Source: Burkholderiaceae bacterium
GTDB taxonomy: Bacteria; Pseudomonadota; Gammaproteobacteria; Burkholderiales; Burkholderiaceae_C
NCBI GenBank assembly: GCA_018780645.1
Contig: JADMJJ010000036.1
Coordinates: forward strand, 180,521-244,520
Reading direction: 5' to 3'
Length of the DNA stretch: 64,000 bases
Shown: in pieces, positions 41,150 through 50,277 of the stretch
Numbering within the stretch: the first letter of the stretch is position 1
How the letters are laid out: every line of letters begins with the position of its first letter
Made by a program: the position numbers and the translations under genes
Notes under the pieces: generated by a model
Told to the model about the DNA's origin: nothing
The model's database searches: none
What the model saw: only the letters and a program-made list of their open reading frames with translations

Positions 41150-43840
41150 ATGGACAAGCATTACCTGACCCCGCTGTTCCAGCCCGAGGCCATCGTCGTG
41201 TTCGCCGGCCGGGCCGATGATCCGGCCTCGCTGACCCCCCATGCTCAGGCCCTGCACGCGGCCCTGCGCGCCCAGCGCTACACCGGCACCCTGCAGTTCT
41301 TGGACATACACACCACCGGCACCCTGGCCGATCTGGCTCAGGCGCGGGCCGACTTGGCCATCATCGCGCTGCCGCCCGAGGACGTGGCCGCCGCGCTCGA
41401 AATCGCGGGCCGGGTGAGTTGCCGAGCGGCGCTGGTCATCTCCAGCGGCATCGGCGCGGAGCAGGCGGCCGAGCTGAAAAAGATCGCCCGCCGCGAGGGC
41501 GTGTTCCTGCTGGGCCCCAACTGCCTGGGCCTGCAGCGCCCGCAGCTGCAGCTCAATGCCAGCGCGGCCGGGCCGCTGGCCCGGGCGGGCTCGCTGGCCC
41601 TGGTGTCGCAGTCGGGGGCGCTGACCGCCTCGATGCTGGACTGGGCCAGCAACAATGCGGTGGGCTTCTCGTCGGTGGTGTCGCTGGGGCCCAATACCTC
41701 GGTCGATATCGCCCAGGTGCTGGACTTCCTGGCCAATGACGCGCAGACGCACAGCATCATCGTCTACCTCGAAGGCATCTCCAACGCGCGCCGTTTCATG
41801 AGTGCGCTGCGCATGGCCGCCAATGCCAAGCCGGTGGTGGTGCTGAAGGCCGGCCGCCGGCCTGCCGGCAATGAGGCGGCGCAGACGCACAGCGGCACCA
41901 TCGTGGGCAGCGACGACGTCTTCGATGCGGCGCTGCGCCGCGCCGGTGCGGTGCGGGTGCGCTCCTTCGTCGAGCTGTTCTCGGCCGCCAAATGCCTGGC
42001 CTCGCGCTACCGGCCGGTGGGCAAGCGCCTGGCCATCGTCACCAATGGCGGCGGGCCCGGTGTGCTGGCCGCCGACTGGATCAACGAGATCGCGCTGCAG
42101 CTGGGCAAGCTGTCGACCGACAGCGCCGCGGCGCTGAAACCGCTCTTGAATGGCCATGCCTCGCTGTCGGACCTGATAGACCTGTCCGAGGAGGCCACGC
42201 CCGAGCACTACAAGGCGGCCATCGAGGCGGCCTGCCGCGACCGCGCCATCGACGGCGTGCTGGCGATCTATTCGCCCAAGGTGGGCGGTGACGCTTCGGC
42301 TGTGGCGCGGGCGCTGGGCGAGATCAAGCGCAGCATAGGCAAGCCGCTGCTGTGCTGCTGGATGGGCGACGCCACCGTGCAGGCGGCGCGCGCCATCCTC
42401 AACGAGGCCGCCATACCGAGCTTTCGCACGCCCGAGGCGGCGGTGGGGGCCTTCGGCAATATCGCCTCCTTCTATCAGAACCAGCTGCTGCTGCAGCAGA
42501 CGCCGCCGCCGTTGTCCACCCTGGCCAAGCCCGATATCGAGGCCGCGCGCCTGGTCATCGAGAGCGTGCTGGCCGAGCGCCGCAAGGTGCTGACCGAGAT
42601 GGAGTCCAAGACCCTGCTGTCTGCCTTCCACATCCCGGTCACCAACACCATACTGGCGCGCAATGCCAACGAGGCGATGATGATCGCCACCCAGCTGGGC
42701 TATCCGGTGGCCTTGAAGATCGCCTCGCCCGACATCAGCCACAAGTCCGATGTGCAGGGCGTGGTGCTGAACCTGGCCAGCGGCACGGCGGTGCGCGATG
42801 CTTACAACGATATGATCGAGCGCGTCGGCCGCCTGCTGCCGCAGGCGCGCATCAACGGCATCACCGTGCAGAAGATGGCGCGGGCCCGGCGCGGCCGCGA
42901 GATCTATATCGGCCTGGTCAGCGACGAGCCCTTCGGCCCGGTGATCGTGTTCGGTGCCGGCGGCACGATGATAGAGCTGATCAATGACCGCGCGATGGAG
43001 CTGCCGCCGCTGAACCAGTTCCTGGCGCGGCGGCTGATCGAACGCTCGCGCGTGGCCGAGACGCTGGGCGAATGGCGGGGCGCCAGCGCCGTCGACATGG
43101 ACGCGCTGGAGCAGCTGCTGCTGCGCGTGTCCGAGATGGTGTGCGAGCTGCCCCAGCTGCGCGAGATGGACATCAACCCCATCATCGTGGACGAGTCGGG
43201 TGCGGTGGCCGTCGATGCACGCATCGTCATCGACAACGCGCCGCAGGCGGTCAGCGGCCGCTCCAGCAACTACGGCCATCTGTCGATACTGCCCTATCCG
43301 GCGCGCTACGAGCAGATCTGGCCCCTGCCCGGCGGCGGCGAGTACGCCGTGCGGCCCATCCACCCGGACGACGCGCAGATGCTGCAGGACCTGGTGCAGC
43401 AGCTGTCGCCCGAGAGCCGCTATTTCCGCTTCGTCTCGTCCATGGTCGAGCTGCCGCCGTCGATGCTGGCCCGCTTCACCCTGATCGACTATGACCGCGA
43501 GATGGCCCTGGTGGCCGTGGCCAAGGAGCGTGTCGCCGGCGCGGACGGCGAGATCCGCGAGACCGAGCGCATCGTCGGCGTGTCCCGCTACATCACCAAC
43601 CCGGACCAGTCGAGCTGCGAGTTCTCCCTCTTGGTTGCCGACGAGTTCAAGGGCCGCGGCCTGGGCTCAAGGCTGATGGAAAGCATCATGGATGTGGCCC
43701 GCGAGAAGGGCCTGGCCGAGATCGAGGGCCTGGTGCTGGCCAACAATCCGGGCATGCTCAAGCTGATGCGCAGCCTGGGCTTCAGCGTCAAACCGTTCGA
43801 GGAAGACCGCGACTTCAAGCTCGTCACGCATGCGTTGTAA
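41150..43840 (+). CDS. Pat-type protein lysine acetyltransferase (ADP-forming CoA-ligase-like domain plus GNAT)
   Basis: An 896-residue protein: a CoA-binding domain (about 10-130, LGPNCLGLQRP), ligase-CoA domain (about 150-290), ATP-grasp domain (about 490-700; AKPDIEAARLV, GYPVALKIASPDISHKSDV) and a C-terminal GNAT domain (about 730-890; VADEFKGRGLGSRLMESIMD). The layout matches PatZ/YfiQ and Pka. The His in THSGTIVGSD (His247) aligns with the phospho-His of ADP-forming acyl-CoA synthetases and appears to be kept, so acyl-CoA ligase activity cannot be excluded. It acetylates lysines using acetyl-CoA, typically of acetyl-CoA synthetase. It is directly downstream of the HDAC-family gene. Confidence 0.9.
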   Translation: MDKHYLTPLFQPEAIVVFAGRADDPASLTPHAQALHAALRAQRYTGTLQFLDIHTTGTLADLAQARADLAIIALPPEDVAAALEIAGRVSCRAALVISSGIGAEQAAELKKIARREGVFLLGPNCLGLQRPQLQLNASAAGPLARAGSLALVSQSGALTASMLDWASNNAVGFSSVVSLGPNTSVDIAQVLDFLANDAQTHSIIVYLEGISNARRFMSALRMAANAKPVVVLKAGRRPAGNEAAQTHSGTIVGSDDVFDAALRRAGAVRVRSFVELFSAAKCLASRYRPVGKRLAIVTNGGGPGVLAADWINEIALQLGKLSTDSAAALKPLLNGHASLSDLIDLSEEATPEHYKAAIEAACRDRAIDGVLAIYSPKVGGDASAVARALGEIKRSIGKPLLCCWMGDATVQAARAILNEAAIPSFRTPEAAVGAFGNIASFYQNQLLLQQTPPPLSTLAKPDIEAARLVIESVLAERRKVLTEMESKTLLSAFHIPVTNTILARNANEAMMIATQLGYPVALKIASPDISHKSDVQGVVLNLASGTAVRDAYNDMIERVGRLLPQARINGITVQKMARARRGREIYIGLVSDEPFGPVIVFGAGGTMIELINDRAMELPPLNQFLARRLIERSRVAETLGEWRGASAVDMDALEQLLLRVSEMVCELPQLREMDINPIIVDESGAVAVDARIVIDNAPQAVSGRSSNYGHLSILPYPARYEQIWPLPGGGEYAVRPIHPDDAQMLQDLVQQLSPESRYFRFVSSMVELPPSMLARFTLIDYDREMALVAVAKERVAGADGEIRETERIVGVSRYITNPDQSSCEFSLLVADEFKGRGLGSRLMESIMDVAREKGLAEIEGLVLANNPGMLKLMRSLGFSVKPFEEDRDFKLVTHAL

Positions 43841-43842
43841 CC

Positions 43843-44703
43843 TCACCAGCGCGAGGTCCAGGCCTTGGCGCCCGGATCCGAGGGGCTGGGCTTGAGCATC
43901 AGCATGCCGCCCGGCGAGGTCGCCGCGTAGAGCAGGGCGGCCGTCTCGGCGTCGGGCTGGCCCGAGATATTCCCCGGCCGGTACTTCATCTGGAAGGTCG
44001 AGATCACATTGCGGGTCGAGACATCGAGCTCGCCATGCAGCGGCACGGCGAAGCCGTGGTCGGCCAGCCGGCGCTGGAACCATGCCACATCGGGCAGCTG
44101 CAGCTCGAACTCCGGCCGCTTGGCGTTGACGACGATGTTGTCGGGCCAGGGGATCAGGCCCTCTTCCGCCAGGCGCTTCCAGGGGAAATTCGGCCCGGGG
44201 TCCTGCTTGTACTGCGGCGACACATCGTTGTGGCCGAGGATGCGCTCGGGCCGCACCTCGTGGCGCATGGCCACTTCCTTGACCAGGGCGATCACCTCGT
44301 CGATCTGGCGGGGCGAGAACGGCGCATAGACGCGGCCCGCGGGGGTGTCGGTGTAGCCGGGATTGACGATCTCGATGCCGATCGAGCTGGCGTTCAGGTT
44401 GCCATGGCTTTTCCAGTGGCTGGGGCCGGCATGCCAGGCGCGGCGGCTCTCGTCCACCAGACCGTAGATGCGCACCGGCTCGTCGCTGACCAGGTAGTGG
44501 CTGGAGACCTGACCCTGGGTCAGGGTCTTCAGCGCGCTGGGGAAGTTGCCCACCGTGTAGTGCAGGACGATGAACAGCACCCGGCTGTCCTGGCCGATCG
44601 AGTTGTAGCTGCGGTCCACCAGCACGCCCCTGGGCGCGCTGGCGCAGGCGCTGAGCACCAGCGCGGTGGCGAGGCAGGCAAGGTGGGTGATCGAAAGTCT
44701 CAT
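43843..44703 (-). CDS. amiD: AmiD-like N-acetylmuramoyl-L-alanine amidase, lipoprotein 2 of 2
   Basis: A 286-residue outer-membrane-type lipoprotein (lipobox LVLSAC, Cys about 20). The Amidase_2 domain (about 40-190) has zinc ligands in IVLHYTVG, the SSHYLV segment, GIEIVNPG and LGHNDVSPQYKQDPGP, followed by a C-terminal peptidoglycan-binding helical domain (about 205-275, WFQRRLADHGFAVP, FQMKYRPG). It cleaves muramoyl-L-Ala in muropeptides. Its start overlaps the stop of a homologous upstream copy by 4 bp, the mark of a tandem duplication. Confidence 0.9.
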   Translation of the reverse strand: MRLSITHLACLATALVLSACASAPRGVLVDRSYNSIGQDSRVLFIVLHYTVGNFPSALKTLTQGQVSSHYLVSDEPVRIYGLVDESRRAWHAGPSHWKSHGNLNASSIGIEIVNPGYTDTPAGRVYAPFSPRQIDEVIALVKEVAMRHEVRPERILGHNDVSPQYKQDPGPNFPWKRLAEEGLIPWPDNIVVNAKRPEFELQLPDVAWFQRRLADHGFAVPLHGELDVSTRNVISTFQMKYRPGNISGQPDAETAALLYAATSPGGMLMLKPSPSDPGAKAWTSRW

Positions 44704-45542
44704 GGCTTGAAGGGTGTGCCGTCCTGCATCAACAGGCCGCCGGGCGTGGTGATCACGTCAAGCAGCGCGGCGGTTTCGGCGTCGGGCTGGCCATCGTAGC
44801 GGCTGTTGCGGTACTTCATCTGGAAGGCGGCGATGACGCGCAGCGTCGCGGCATCGAGCTCGCCGGTCTGCGGCACGGCGAAGCCATGGCTGGCGAGCCG
44901 CTGTTGGAACCATTTCACGGCCGGCAGTTGCTGCTCGTAGGCCGGGCGCTGGCGCGCCACGGCGGCGCCATCGGGCCAGGGTATCAACCCGGCATCTGCC
45001 AGCTGCTTCCAAGGGAATCGCGGGCCCGGGTCCACCTTGCGCTGCGGCGCGATATCGCTGTGCGCGACGATGCGGTCGACTCTCACCCCATGGCGCCTGG
45101 CGATGGACCTCACCAGCGCGATCACCGCATCGATCTGCGCCTGGGGGTAGGGCGTGCCCCAGACGAGGCCTGCGGCCGTCTTGCTGGGGGCCGGATTGAC
45201 CACCTCGATGCCCACCGAGGCCGCGTTCAGACCGCCGTACTGGCCCCAGCTGCTGACCCCCGCATGCCAGGCGCGCTGATCCTCGTCCACCAGGCGGTAG
45301 ACGGTGGGCGGCGTGGCGTCCACCAGGTAGTGGCTGCTGACCGGACCCTCGGTCAGTATGCGCAGCGAGTCCTCGAAGCCCTCCTCGGTGGCATGGATGA
45401 CGATGAACTGCACCCGGCTGTCCTGGCTCGCGGCGCTGAAGCGGGTGTCCAGCGGCGGCATGTCGGCCGGCGGCGTGGCGCAGGCGCCCAGTGCGAGGCA
45501 GGCAATGGCCAGGGTTCGGTGCAGCCAGGGGCGTGGGTTCAT
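44700..45542 (-). CDS. amiD: AmiD-like N-acetylmuramoyl-L-alanine amidase, lipoprotein 1 of 2
   Basis: A 280-residue lipoprotein (LALGAC, Cys about 21) with the same order as its neighbour: Amidase_2 (IVIHATEEG, SSHYLV, GIEVVNPAP, VAHSDIAPQRKVDPGP) and a C-terminal peptidoglycan-binding domain (WFQQRLASHGFAVP, FQMKYRNS). The first zinc-site block differs between copies (IVIHATEEG here, IVLHYTVG in the other), which may change activity or specificity. It is the upstream gene of the pair; both share the mature start pattern SQDSRVQFIV / GQDSRVLFIV. Confidence 0.9.
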   Translation of the reverse strand: MNPRPWLHRTLAIACLALGACATPPADMPPLDTRFSAASQDSRVQFIVIHATEEGFEDSLRILTEGPVSSHYLVDATPPTVYRLVDEDQRAWHAGVSSWGQYGGLNAASVGIEVVNPAPSKTAAGLVWGTPYPQAQIDAVIALVRSIARRHGVRVDRIVAHSDIAPQRKVDPGPRFPWKQLADAGLIPWPDGAAVARQRPAYEQQLPAVKWFQQRLASHGFAVPQTGELDAATLRVIAAFQMKYRNSRYDGQPDAETAALLDVITTPGGLLMQDGTPFKP

Positions 45543-45703
45543 GCCAGGATTATGGTCAGGCGGCCCATACGGGTCATAGCAATGAGCGGGTCAGGCATAA
45601 CCTCGGCGCATGCTGCCCAGCGGCCCGGCCGAGCCGGCCGCCTTGGCGCTGCCATCGCAGGCCGGCGGCGGACAGGCCCGAGGCCGGAAGCCCCCGCCCT
45701 TGC

Positions 45704-48352
45704 TCAGCCACGACGCGGCAAGAAGACGCGGAAGGTGCTTCCCTCCCCGGGGCGGCTCTCCAGATCAATGCGGCCGCCATGCTTGTCAACGATGCCCTTG
45801 GCAATGCCCAGGCCCAGGCCGCTGCCCTCACCCATGGGTTTGGTGGTGAAGAAGGGCTCGAAGATACGCGATTGCAGCTCCGGCGCGATGCCCGGGCCAG
45901 TGTCGCCGATGCTGACTTCGGCGCCGCCGTCGACCGCGCGCAGGCCCAGTGTCAGTTGCCCTTCGTAGTTCATCGCCTGGATGGCGTTGTGGAGCAGGTT
46001 GGTCCAGACCTGGCCCAGCTCGTCAGGTTGGCAGAGCAGCGGCGGCAAATCCGCATAGTGACGCACCAGATTGATGCCGAGACGCAGCTGGTTCTGGTAT
46101 AGCGTCAGCACCAACTCGAGGTTGTCGCGAAGATCGGTGGGCACGAATTCGCTGTCGGTGGAGGCGCGCGAGAAGCTCTTCAGCGCGAACACGATCTTGC
46201 TCACCCGTTCCACCGCCTGGTTGATGTTGCCGCTGTGCGTGACCAAGCCGGCCAGCTCCTCCATCAGGCGCAGGATCTCAGCCTGCTGCCGATGGCGCAG
46301 CAGCGGCAACCAGCGGGCGGTGTCATTCTCCTGCACGCCGCAGCGCACCAGCAGCGCGGCAGCGCCACGGGCTGGACTCAAACCGGCCGCGCGCAGGCGC
46401 GCATCGAGGGCCCGCACCTGGGCTCGCTCCTGGCGTGTGCTCAGCACCGCCCCAGCGTCGCCACATTGCTGCACCAGTTGGCCCAGCAGTTGGGCATGTG
46501 CGGGCGAGAGTTGCTGAGACAGCGCCGGCAGGCCGGCCAGAGCGGCATCCAGATGCTGGGCCAGCAGCTGGCCGCTGGACTTGATCGCACCCAGGGGCGT
46601 ATTGATCTCATGCGCCACATTGGCCACCAACTGGCCCAGCGAGGCCAGCTTCTCTTGAAGAACCATCTGAGCCTGGGCTGCCCGCAGCGCCTCGACTGCG
46701 GCGACATTGGACAGCGCGATCGCACCATAGGCGCATAGCGAGCGGAAGATGAAGCGTTCGCGCTCGCCGTAGGCGTCCGCGCGGTCGGATTGCACCGCCA
46801 GCACGCCCAGCAGGCGCTCGGCGACGACCAGCGGCGCATAGAGCCCGCTGCCTGCATGGCTCGCGTCAGGGCCTTGCAGAATCTCGGTCCGCTCGCGGGC
46901 TGCACGCGCCACCGGGCCACCAGCCTTGCCCAGATCGTCAGCAGCCGACGGCAGTTGAGCCGCATCCCCTGCCGAGAAGACACGAAGCAGTTGCACCCCC
47001 TCGGCATCAAGCCGGTACAGCGCACATCTGGGAGCATCCAGCAGGCGGATCAAATGACGGTGCAGGGTTTCGTGCACCGCCGTGCCGTCAAGATTGGCCG
47101 TGATGTCTCGGCCGATCTGGCTCAGCTGCTCCAGCGTGCGTGAGTTTTCGGCCAGCGACAGCGCCAGCTGATGCTTGTGGCGGGCCTCGGCCCGGGTCTC
47201 TTCCAGGCTGTGGCTGAGGTCGTGCTCCAGGCGCTTGCGCTCGGTGATCTCCTGCGCAGCGAAGACGACGCCCTTGCTCAGGTCGTGCGGATCGATGGCC
47301 TTGGCCTGGTACTGGGTCCACAGCACCCGGCCCGATTTGTGGCGGAACTCGTGGTCGCCGTGGGCAATGCGGCCGCTGGACACGGTGTCGTAGATCAGCG
47401 GTGCGAAGGCCGCATGCTGGGCGTCATCGACGAAGTAGGCCCGCGTCGAGCGGCCCACCAGCTCGGCCTCGACAAAGCCCGTCATCGCCTCGAAGGCGCG
47501 ATTGCACTTCACGACCCTGCGGTCGCGGATGATGACGACGCCGGCCATGATGTTGTCGAACACCGCCTGCTGCTCCTGCAGCGCGTCTTGCAGGGCCTGC
47601 TCGGCGCGCTTGCGCTCGCTGATGTCCTGCCAGACCCAGATAGAGCCCTGGCTGGCGTCGCCCGGGTCGACCGGTTTGCCGTGGATGTCAACCCAGACCG
47701 GGGTGCCGTCCTTGCGCTGCAGCTGCCACTCCTGGGCTACCGTGCGGCCGGCGCTGAGTTCAGGATAGACCAGGCTGCCGAAGGCCTCGAATGAAGCGTC
47801 GTCGGGGTAGAGGATGCGCGTCGAGCGGCCCACCAGCTCGGCCACGGCATAGCCCGAGATCAGCTCGATGCCGTGGTTGCAGCGCTGGATTACGCGGTCC
47901 TTGACAAAGCCTATGCCTGCCACCGAGTTGCGGAAGATCAGTTCCTGCTCGGCCAGCGCCGCCTGTAGCGCCGCCTGCGCCTCGACCTTCTGCGTCACAT
48001 CGGTCACGAAGGCCAGTCGGGCCGGGGCGCCGGCCCACTCCAGCATCGTGCCCGAGACCTCGACCCAGATCGTGCGCCCATCGGTCGTGATCCACCGGTA
48101 GGTGATGCGCGGCGACACGGGCTCGCCGCGGCGACGGCGCTCGCTGCGCTCGGCCAGCTCGTCGGCATCGTCGGGATGGACCAGCTCCCGCGTTGCCATG
48201 CCCACCATCTGCGCATGGCTGCGCCCGGCCATGTTCAACGCGCTCGGGTTGGCATAAACGATGCGGGCGTCCTGCTCAACGCAGATCGGCTGCTCGCTGC
48301 CGTCGAAGGCCTGCAAAAAGCGCCACTCGGTGGCATCGACCTCGGGCTTCAT
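45704..48352 (-). CDS. Cytosolic PAS3-GAF sensor histidine kinase
   Basis: An 882-residue soluble kinase: PAS1 (about 10-125), PAS2 (130-250), PAS3 (257-375), coiled coil, GAF (about 405-555), HisKA with His581 in VANVAHEINTPLGAI and an unusually long insert before the HATPase (about 750-880; LLHNAIQAMN, GDTGPGIAPELQSRIFEPFF, GSGLGLGIAKG). ATG 48352 overlaps the stop of the REC-GGDEF gene by 4 bp, so the two are translationally coupled and likely partners. The frame is open to 48481 but that part lies inside the upstream gene. Confidence 0.92.
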   Translation of the reverse strand: MKPEVDATEWRFLQAFDGSEQPICVEQDARIVYANPSALNMAGRSHAQMVGMATRELVHPDDADELAERSERRRRGEPVSPRITYRWITTDGRTIWVEVSGTMLEWAGAPARLAFVTDVTQKVEAQAALQAALAEQELIFRNSVAGIGFVKDRVIQRCNHGIELISGYAVAELVGRSTRILYPDDASFEAFGSLVYPELSAGRTVAQEWQLQRKDGTPVWVDIHGKPVDPGDASQGSIWVWQDISERKRAEQALQDALQEQQAVFDNIMAGVVIIRDRRVVKCNRAFEAMTGFVEAELVGRSTRAYFVDDAQHAAFAPLIYDTVSSGRIAHGDHEFRHKSGRVLWTQYQAKAIDPHDLSKGVVFAAQEITERKRLEHDLSHSLEETRAEARHKHQLALSLAENSRTLEQLSQIGRDITANLDGTAVHETLHRHLIRLLDAPRCALYRLDAEGVQLLRVFSAGDAAQLPSAADDLGKAGGPVARAARERTEILQGPDASHAGSGLYAPLVVAERLLGVLAVQSDRADAYGERERFIFRSLCAYGAIALSNVAAVEALRAAQAQMVLQEKLASLGQLVANVAHEINTPLGAIKSSGQLLAQHLDAALAGLPALSQQLSPAHAQLLGQLVQQCGDAGAVLSTRQERAQVRALDARLRAAGLSPARGAAALLVRCGVQENDTARWLPLLRHRQQAEILRLMEELAGLVTHSGNINQAVERVSKIVFALKSFSRASTDSEFVPTDLRDNLELVLTLYQNQLRLGINLVRHYADLPPLLCQPDELGQVWTNLLHNAIQAMNYEGQLTLGLRAVDGGAEVSIGDTGPGIAPELQSRIFEPFFTTKPMGEGSGLGLGIAKGIVDKHGGRIDLESRPGEGSTFRVFLPRRG

Positions 48353-49347
48353 GCCTTGCCGAACTCGACCCGGTTGCGGCCCCGGGCCTTGGCGCGATAG
48401 AGAGCCGCATCGGCGCGGGCGACCAGGCTCTCGAAGTTGTCGCCCGGCTGCCAGGCGCTGACGCCGAAGCTGGCGGTGCAACGGCCGACGCCGTCTAGCT
48501 CACGGCCCTGGATAGCCAGGCGCAGCTTCTCGGCCAGCGTGGCTGCGCCATCGGCATCGGTGTTGCGGCAGATCAGCATGAACTCCTCGCCGCCCCAGCG
48601 TCCGGCCAGGTCGGTTTCGCGGGCACCGTGGGCCAGCAGGCCGGCCACCGTGGTCAGCACCACGTCGCCGGCCTGGTGGCCAAAGCTGTCGTTGACCTGC
48701 TTGAACTTGTCGATGTCGACCAGTATCAGCGCCAGCGGGCCGCCGAAGCGCTGGCAACGCGCCAGTTCACCCTCCAGCGTCTTGTCCAGCATCAACCGGT
48801 TGTTCAGCCGGGTCAGCGGATCGGTGATAGCCAGACGCTCCAGCTCGGCGTTCTTCTGCTGAAGTTCCAGTGTGCGCGCCGCCACCTTTGCCTCCAGCTC
48901 GGCGTTCATCCGCTGCAGCTCGGTGTTGATGCGCAGCAGCTCGCGGCCCTGCTCGAAGGCGCGCAGCGCACCGCCCACGGTCAGCGACAGATCGGTATTG
49001 TCGAAAGGCTTTTCGATGAATCGGTACAGGCGGGCCTCGTTGATCGAGCGCTTCACCGCTTCCAGATCGCTCTGGCCGGTGAGCATGATCTTCTGGGCGT
49101 CGGGGTGGCTGCCGTGGATTCGCACCAGCAGCTCGTCGCCGCGCATGCCGGGCATGATGTAGTCCGACACCACCACCGCCAGTTCAGGCCCCTGCGGATC
49201 GAGCTGATCGAGCAGCTCAAGCGCCTCGTCAGCGCCTTCGGCAACCTCGATCTGGTGTTGCGGATCCAGGTGACGGGCCAGCAGCGCGCGCAGCGCGACC
49301 AGCATCGTGGTGTCGTCGTCGACACAGAGAATCAGGTGTTGCGCCAT
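48349..49347 (-). CDS. Response regulator with GGDEF output (diguanylate cyclase)
   Basis: A 332-residue two-domain protein: receiver (about 5-120; phospho-Asp62 in VVVSDYIMPGM, switch Thr90, Lys113), a coiled-coil linker (about 130-170), and GGDEF (about 170-330) with catalytic GGEEF (252-256) and I-site RETD (243-246) five residues before it. Phosphorylation by the coupled PAS-GAF kinase should drive dimerisation and c-di-GMP synthesis, as in WspR-type proteins. Confidence 0.93.
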   Translation of the reverse strand: MAQHLILCVDDDTTMLVALRALLARHLDPQHQIEVAEGADEALELLDQLDPQGPELAVVVSDYIMPGMRGDELLVRIHGSHPDAQKIMLTGQSDLEAVKRSINEARLYRFIEKPFDNTDLSLTVGGALRAFEQGRELLRINTELQRMNAELEAKVAARTLELQQKNAELERLAITDPLTRLNNRLMLDKTLEGELARCQRFGGPLALILVDIDKFKQVNDSFGHQAGDVVLTTVAGLLAHGARETDLAGRWGGEEFMLICRNTDADGAATLAEKLRLAIQGRELDGVGRCTASFGVSAWQPGDNFESLVARADAALYRAKARGRNRVEFGKA

Positions 49348-49494
49348 CCCTCGCCCTTCCCGCAGGCCCTTTTTATTGCGGAACAGTTTAGCGGCACTCG
49401 GAGTCGGCGTGACGCGAAAGCTTCTTGCGGCAGCGCCGGCTTCGCCTGCATCTGTTGAGCCACCTCGGGTGGCGCAGCAAACAGGAGACGAGCC

Positions 49495-49800
49495 ATGAGT
49501 TCAAACGTCTTGTTCTTTGGCTGGAACCGCTCCATCTCCGGGCGCGAGAAGATGAGCGTCGAGCACTTTCAGGCCTTCGGCGACTACCTGAACACACAGC
49601 AGCGCAAGGGCCTTAGCCAGGGCTTCGAGCCGATCCTTCACGATCCGCATGGCGGCGATCTGAACGGCTTCTTCCTTGATACGCGGTGACAGCCCCCAGC
49701 TCGACACCCTGATGGCCAGCGATGACTGGCGCACCCATACCATTCGCGCCGTCGTCCATCTGGACACGGATGTTCGCGGCCGCATCGCCGCACTTACAGC
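49495..49800 (+). pseudogene. Frameshifted small protein gene
   Basis: ATG 49495 has GGAG 7 nt upstream. The first frame reads SSNVLFFGWNRSISGREKMS to HGGDLNGFFLDTR and stops at 49689. Skipping one base near 49677 continues as LIRGDSPQLDTLMASDDWRT, HTIRAVVHLDTDV, which reads like the missing C-terminal half of a roughly 110-residue family. The end of homology is not clear, so the right boundary is approximate. It is a recent one-base insertion or a sequencing error; no slippery heptamer is present. Confidence 0.6.
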
Positions 49801-49843
49801 ATGCGGGAAAGCGAGCGATGGCGGCCAGATTCAGCAGTTTGTC

Positions 49844-50122
49844 ATGGGCCGGCAGCTGTCCGGGCCACCGATGCAGAGGCCGCCGCCAGCGGTTCAGTCG
49901 CCGAGAACCTGCCTTCGGCAGGCGCTGGCCGAGTTCTTGAAGGCATTGGCGAAGTGCTGGCGCATCGACAGCGCGGAGGAGGTGCGCCGTGTCTTCTCGG
50001 TGGTGCTGCGGTCGCACTTCGCCAGCGCGCCCGAGCGCGACAACATCGCCGCGTCCAACCAGCGTGCGCGGGCCGCCCGGCGGGCAGACTTGAGCGAACA
50101 AGGCGGTGTCGGTGTGCGCTAA
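49844..50122 (+). CDS. Possible small hypothetical protein
   Basis: A 92-residue frame whose second half (ALAEFLKALAKCWRIDSAEE, VRRVFSVVLRSHF) uses codons with G or C at most third positions, as real genes here do. The first 30 residues look poor (Pro-rich, irregular) and no ribosome site is clear. It might instead be the displaced tail of the frameshifted gene upstream or of a degraded gene. I do not recognise a family. The remaining bases 50123-50277 hold only the leader of the next gene. Confidence 0.25.
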   Translation: MGRQLSGPPMQRPPPAVQSPRTCLRQALAEFLKALAKCWRIDSAEEVRRVFSVVLRSHFASAPERDNIAASNQRARAARRADLSEQGGVGVR

Positions 50123-50277
50123 GTCACGGCTCGGCGGCTTGCCGCCCGCGGCTGGCCCAACGATCATGCGAAAACGATAAAATCGAAGCCATTCACAGGT
50201 CCGCCAGCGGGCCGTTTTCATGACAAGGCTCCGTCTGCTGCGCATGCGGCCGGGGCAAGGCAACAAGGAATCTCCAC

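Noticed and set aside
40892-43363. An 823-codon minus-strand open frame
   Set aside because: It is antisense to the Pat-type acetyltransferase, which has four recognisable domains.
49660-49700. Programmed ribosomal frameshift in the small gene at 49495
   Set aside because: There is no slippery heptamer, internal Shine-Dalgarno or following hairpin; an indel is simpler.
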